Part shown: positions 5,600-7,974 of the stretch, piece by piece
Layout of the letters: every line of letters begins with the position of its first letter
How positions within the stretch are numbered: position 1 is the first letter of the stretch
Origin: Geodermatophilaceae bacterium
GTDB taxonomy: Bacteria > Actinomycetota > Actinomycetes > Mycobacteriales > Geodermatophilaceae
Assembly: GCA_013812385.1 (NCBI GenBank)
Contig: JACCTM010000137.1
Span: 1 to 7,974, forward strand
DNA length: 7,974 nucleotides
Direction: 5' to 3'
The notes under the pieces: generated by a model
What the model saw: only the letters and a program-made list of their open reading frames with translations
The model's database searches: none
Told to the model about the DNA's origin: nothing
Translations under genes and position numbers: made by a program

Positions 5600-7329
5600 G
5601 CGGATCGCCGTACGCGTTGCCGGCGATCATCGTCGTCACCGTGCTGACCATCGGCATCGGTGCGTACGGACTGCGTTTCTCCCGTACGACCTCGGACTTC
5701 CTCGTCGCCAGCCGATCCATCAGTCCAGGGTGGAACGCCTCGGCGATCAGCGGTGAATACCTTTCTGCGGCATCGTTTCTGGGCGTTGCGGGTCTGGTGA
5801 TGAAGTACGGCGCCGACGTGCTGTGGTACCCGGTAGGGTTCGCGGCCGGCTATCTGGCGTTGCTGCTGTTCGTTGCGGCCCCGCTGCGTCGCTCGGGTGC
5901 TTTCACCCTGCCGGACTTCGCCGAGGCGCGGCTCGGTTCGCGGGCGCTGCGGCGCTGGTCGGTCTTCTTCGTCGTCGTGATCGGCTGGCTCTATCTCTTG
6001 CCGCAGTTACAGGGCGCGGGGCTGACGCTGCGCACGCTGACCGGTGCCCCGTACTGGGTCGGCGCGGTCGTGGTCGGTGTCGTCGTGACGGTCAACGTGG
6101 CCAACGGCGGGATGCGCTCGATCACCTTCGTCCAGGCCTTTCAGTACTGGCTCAAGCTGACCGCCATCGCCGTCCCCGCATTTTTCCTGCTCATCGTCTG
6201 GCAGTCGGGTGGTTTCGCCGATCTGTCTGGAGGACAGGCGCCGACCTTTGACGAGCAGACCTCGGTACGGGTCGACACCGGGGTCACGGTGGTCCTGGGG
6301 GAACCGTTGACGCTGTCGGTCGATGGATTTGCCGATGGAGCTGACGTCGACGGCCCGGTGAGGTGGACCGCCGGAGACCACCAGATTGCGGCCGGAACGG
6401 TGCTGGTCTTCCCGGATGGTGCGGCGGTGCCGCACGTCAGCGGGTTGCCCGCCTTGTCCGGACAGACCTGGGCTGCGCCGTTGGGAAGTGGCGGCGGCAG
6501 CCCGGATCATCCGCTGTTCGCGACGTACTCGCTGATCCTTGCGACGTTCCTCGGCACGATGGGACTGCCGCACGTCCTGGTCCGCTTCTATACGAACCCA
6601 GACGGGCGGGCGGCCCGTCGTACGACGTTGATCGTGCTGGCTCTGCTCGGCGTCTTCTATCTGTTCCCCACCCTGTACGGCGCGCTCGGCCGGCTCTACA
6701 CCCCGCAATTGCTGATCACCGGACAGACCGATGCCGTCGTCCTGCTGTTACCGGGGGCCGCGCTCGGTGGGTTGCTGGGCCAGGTCCTCGGGGCGCTGGT
6801 TGCCGCTGGTGCCTTCGCCGCGTTCCTGTCTACCGCCTCGGGCTTGCTGGTCTCGGTGTCCGGCGTGTTGTCCACCGACGTGATGGGCCGGGGATCGGTG
6901 CGCGACTTCCGGCGGGCCGCGACGGTGGCCGGGCTCGTACCGCTGGTGATCGCGGCCCAGATCGACCGGCTGGACGTGTCCCAGGTGGTCGGCCTGGCCT
7001 TCGCAGTGGCCGCGTCGACGTTCTGCCCCTTGCTGGTGCTCGGCATCTGGTGGCGCGGGCTCACCGCCGTCGGGGCGTTGGCCGGGGTGCTGGCCGGGGG
7101 CGCGCTGTCACTGACTGCTGTGCTGGTCACGGTTTTCGGCGGAGAGCTCGACGGGTGGCCGGGAGTCCTGTTGGCCCAACCCGCGGCCTGGACCGTGCCG
7201 GTCGCCTTCGCGGTGTTGGTCGTGGTGTCCAAGGCGACGGCAGCGCGGATCCCACCGAACATCGGGCGAACCATGCTCCTGCTGCACGCACCGGAGTCGC
7301 TCGGCCTGGGCCGCGCAACGCCCAGCTGA
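5596..7329 (+). CDS. Sodium:solute symporter (SSS family, ActP-like)
   Basis: Secondary transporter of about 577 residues in the cytoplasmic membrane that couples solute uptake to a cation gradient (TC 2.A.21 by resemblance). Key features: DFLVASRSISPGWNASAISGEYLSAASFLG early on (residues 34-63), the typical SSS first core helix; GWLYLLPQLQGAGLTL (130-145); GGMRSITFVQAFQYWLKL (171-188); FLGTMGLPHVLVRFYTNPDGRAARR (318-342), a strong ActP/MctC-group signature; and AFLSTASGLLVSVSG (409-423), where Ser412/Thr413 match the Na2-site pair of SSS transporters. About 100 polar residues (roughly 204-305, DGADVDGPVRWTAGDHQ and neighbours) sit between membrane segments and probably form an external beta-rich domain. 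The substrate is likely a small monocarboxylate, by family only. GTG 5596 was chosen because it gives a GTGA overlap with the previous stop; GTG 5590 is the alternative. The much longer open frame back to 5455 lies inside the small protein gene and is not credible. A long hairpin follows the stop. Confidence 0.93.
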   Translation: MSGSPYALPAIIVVTVLTIGIGAYGLRFSRTTSDFLVASRSISPGWNASAISGEYLSAASFLGVAGLVMKYGADVLWYPVGFAAGYLALLLFVAAPLRRSGAFTLPDFAEARLGSRALRRWSVFFVVVIGWLYLLPQLQGAGLTLRTLTGAPYWVGAVVVGVVVTVNVANGGMRSITFVQAFQYWLKLTAIAVPAFFLLIVWQSGGFADLSGGQAPTFDEQTSVRVDTGVTVVLGEPLTLSVDGFADGADVDGPVRWTAGDHQIAAGTVLVFPDGAAVPHVSGLPALSGQTWAAPLGSGGGSPDHPLFATYSLILATFLGTMGLPHVLVRFYTNPDGRAARRTTLIVLALLGVFYLFPTLYGALGRLYTPQLLITGQTDAVVLLLPGAALGGLLGQVLGALVAAGAFAAFLSTASGLLVSVSGVLSTDVMGRGSVRDFRRAATVAGLVPLVIAAQIDRLDVSQVVGLAFAVAASTFCPLLVLGIWWRGLTAVGALAGVLAGGALSLTAVLVTVFGGELDGWPGVLLAQPAAWTVPVAFAVLVVVSKATAARIPPNIGRTMLLLHAPESLGLGRATPS

Positions 7330-7348
7330 CTGTCCGTCCCCGAAATCC

Positions 7349-7411
7349 CCGCGATCATGGAGCTGGGACCAACAATCAGGTCAGCATCTGATCACAGCTC
7401 CATGATCGCGG
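7349..7411. repeat. Perfect 17-bp inverted repeat forming a long hairpin (terminator or REP-like element)
   Basis: CCGCGATCATGGAGCTG (7349-7365) and CAGCTCCATGATCGCGG (7395-7411) are exact reverse complements, separated by 29 bases. The spacer holds a further small stem, ATCAG (7375-7379) with CTGAT (7388-7392). The element starts 20 bases after the symporter stop, the usual place for a transcription terminator, but no U-tract follows. Its arms are less GC-rich than the surroundings. Intergenic palindromes of this look (GATCATGGAG... types) are, as I recall, repeated in several actinobacterial genomes, so a dispersed REP-like element is the alternative. No target-site duplication is visible at its borders. 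Confidence 0.75.
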
Positions 7412-7574
7412 ACGGCCGACCGTTCGTCGTACGCGCAGGACCGCCCGGCGAAGCGCACCACCCTCTCGGCGCCCCGTACGACCGACCACCTGCGCCGAAC
7501 GGGCGCGATCCCTAGCGTCACCGCCATCACCCGGCTGGACGGCCCGCCGGGTCCTTGCCTCTGGAGTGCCCCTG
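7412..7574 (+). promoter_or_regulatory. Probable promoter and leader region of the DUF485/symporter unit
   Basis: After the hairpin no gene is visible up to 7575, so the promoter of the second symporter unit should lie here. TAGCGT at 7513-7518 fits an actinobacterial -10 (TAnnnT), but the hexamer 17 bases upstream (CTGCGC) is a poor -35. GTCGTACG (7426-7433) and CGTACGAC (7475-7482) form an inverted repeat 41 bases apart, upstream of that -10; this may be a regulator site or chance, since CGTACG is common in this DNA. ACCCGG (7529-7534) and CCGGGT (7547-7552) could make a small leader hairpin. Confidence 0.3.
7563..7566 (+). promoter_or_regulatory. Ribosome binding site choosing GTG 7575
   Basis: GGAG lies 8 bases before GTG 7575. 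The in-frame GTG at 7566 overlaps this box and would have no site of its own, so 7575 is preferred. Confidence 0.5.
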
Positions 7575-7919
7575 GTGACCGAGCAAGCAGAGCGTCAGAC
7601 GCTCACCCCCGAGCAGTACGTAGAGGCGCAGAACTCGCCGGAGTTCACCGAGTTGCGCCGCCGGTTCCGTCGATTCGCCTTCCCGCTCACCGCGGTCTTC
7701 TTGGCCTGGTACCTGCTGTACGTCCTGCTCTCGACCTATGCCTCGGACTTCATGAGCCAGCAGCTGTTCGGCAACGTGAACGTCGGGATCGTTCTTGGGC
7801 TGCTGCAGTTCGTGTCGACTTTCCTGATCACGACGCTCTACGTCCGACACGCGAGCAAGAACACCGATCCGATCGCGGACAAGATCCGGGACGACATGGA
7901 AGGCCACCACGATGCCTGA
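7575..7919 (+). CDS. DUF485 small membrane protein, symporter partner
   Basis: 114 residues with the DUF485 layout: a polar N-terminus with SPEFTELRRRFRRFAFPLT (21-39), helix 1 at about 36-54 (AVFLAWYLLYVLLSTY), a short loop, helix 2 at about 70-90 (VGIVLGLLQFVSTFLITTLYV), then YVRHASKNTDPIADKIRDD. DUF485 proteins such as YjcH of E. coli are encoded directly before acetate symporter genes, and that is the case here: the stop overlaps the next ATG by 8 bases. It is probably a small subunit or assembly factor of that transporter; the molecular role of the family is not settled. Start GTG 7575 is preferred over GTG 7566 on its GGAG box. It opens a new transcription unit after the hairpin region. 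Confidence 0.9.
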   Translation: MTEQAERQTLTPEQYVEAQNSPEFTELRRRFRRFAFPLTAVFLAWYLLYVLLSTYASDFMSQQLFGNVNVGIVLGLLQFVSTFLITTLYVRHASKNTDPIADKIRDDMEGHHDA

Positions 7920-7974
7920 GCGCGCGGTTCTGGCCGCGGAGGCGGCCACGATCGGCGAGCCGATCGTCAACATC
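7912..7974 (+). CDS. Cation/acetate symporter, ActP-like (3' end outside window)
   Basis: Only the first 21 codons are present (MPERAVLAAEAATIGEPIVNI), running off the window edge. The pattern LAAEA.T.G.PI.NI resembles the N-termini of actinobacterial ActP-type sodium:solute symporters, and position directly behind a DUF485 gene is the standard arrangement. A good ribosome site, GGAAGG at 7898-7903, lies 8 bases before ATG 7912. The 8-base overlap with the DUF485 gene points to coupled expression. The call rests mainly on context because so little protein is visible. Confidence 0.7.
   Translation, partial: MPERAVLAAEAATIGEPIVNI

Noticed and set aside
7386..7400. TCACAG near the hairpin as a CRP/GlxR half-site
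   Set aside because: Only one half of a TGTGA-N6-TCACA site is present and it lies in the hairpin arm and spacer; no second half-site is seen.

Overview
The window is high-GC, dense, mostly plus-strand DNA with many GTG starts and strong G/C preference at third codon positions. This is typical of an actinobacterium. The Fpg/Nei subfamily and the kinase/regulator/symporter block resemble actinobacterial proteins, and the order Propionibacteriales is a guess I cannot confirm from sequence alone. I see no transposase, integrase, phage gene, tRNA, rRNA or CRISPR array, so this looks like ordinary chromosomal DNA.

Layout: (1) 1-993, the C-terminal three quarters or so of a malic enzyme that begins upstream of the window. 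(2) 1046-1930, a DNA glycosylase of the Fpg/Nei family from a divergent subfamily, preceded by a perfect 18-bp palindrome. (3) 1946-3079, on the minus strand and convergent with the glycosylase, a metallo-beta-lactamase-fold hydrolase of the NAPE-PLD-like type. (4) 3172-7329, a compact block starting divergently from the hydrolase: a LytS-type sensor histidine kinase, a LytTR response regulator, a small two-helix membrane protein and a sodium:solute symporter. The last three overlap by a few bases. (5) 7330-7574, an intergenic region with a perfect 17-bp inverted repeat able to form a long hairpin. (6) 7575-7974, a DUF485 small membrane protein overlapping the start of a second transporter, probably an ActP-type cation/acetate symporter, cut by the window edge.

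How the parts may work together: the kinase (one membrane helix, a GAF-like sensor region, a HisKA_7TM/His_kinase-type H-box and an HATPase) probably phosphorylates the LytTR regulator. The regulator would then control one or both symporter units. The precedent is LytS/LytTR systems that sense small carboxylates and switch on a transporter gene. The substrate (acetate, pyruvate, propionate or similar) is inferred from family only. Two different 'small two-helix protein plus symporter' pairs stand in tandem, and the small proteins share a motif after their second helix, which suggests one is a diverged relative of the other.

The most notable items are the symporter/two-component module with its tandem small-partner pairs, overlapping alternative hairpins between kinase and regulator, the long hairpin after the symporter, the palindrome before the glycosylase, the altered damage-recognition residues in the glycosylase, and an excess of GTAC/CGTACG words. 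None of these amounts to a clearly new defence or mobile system.
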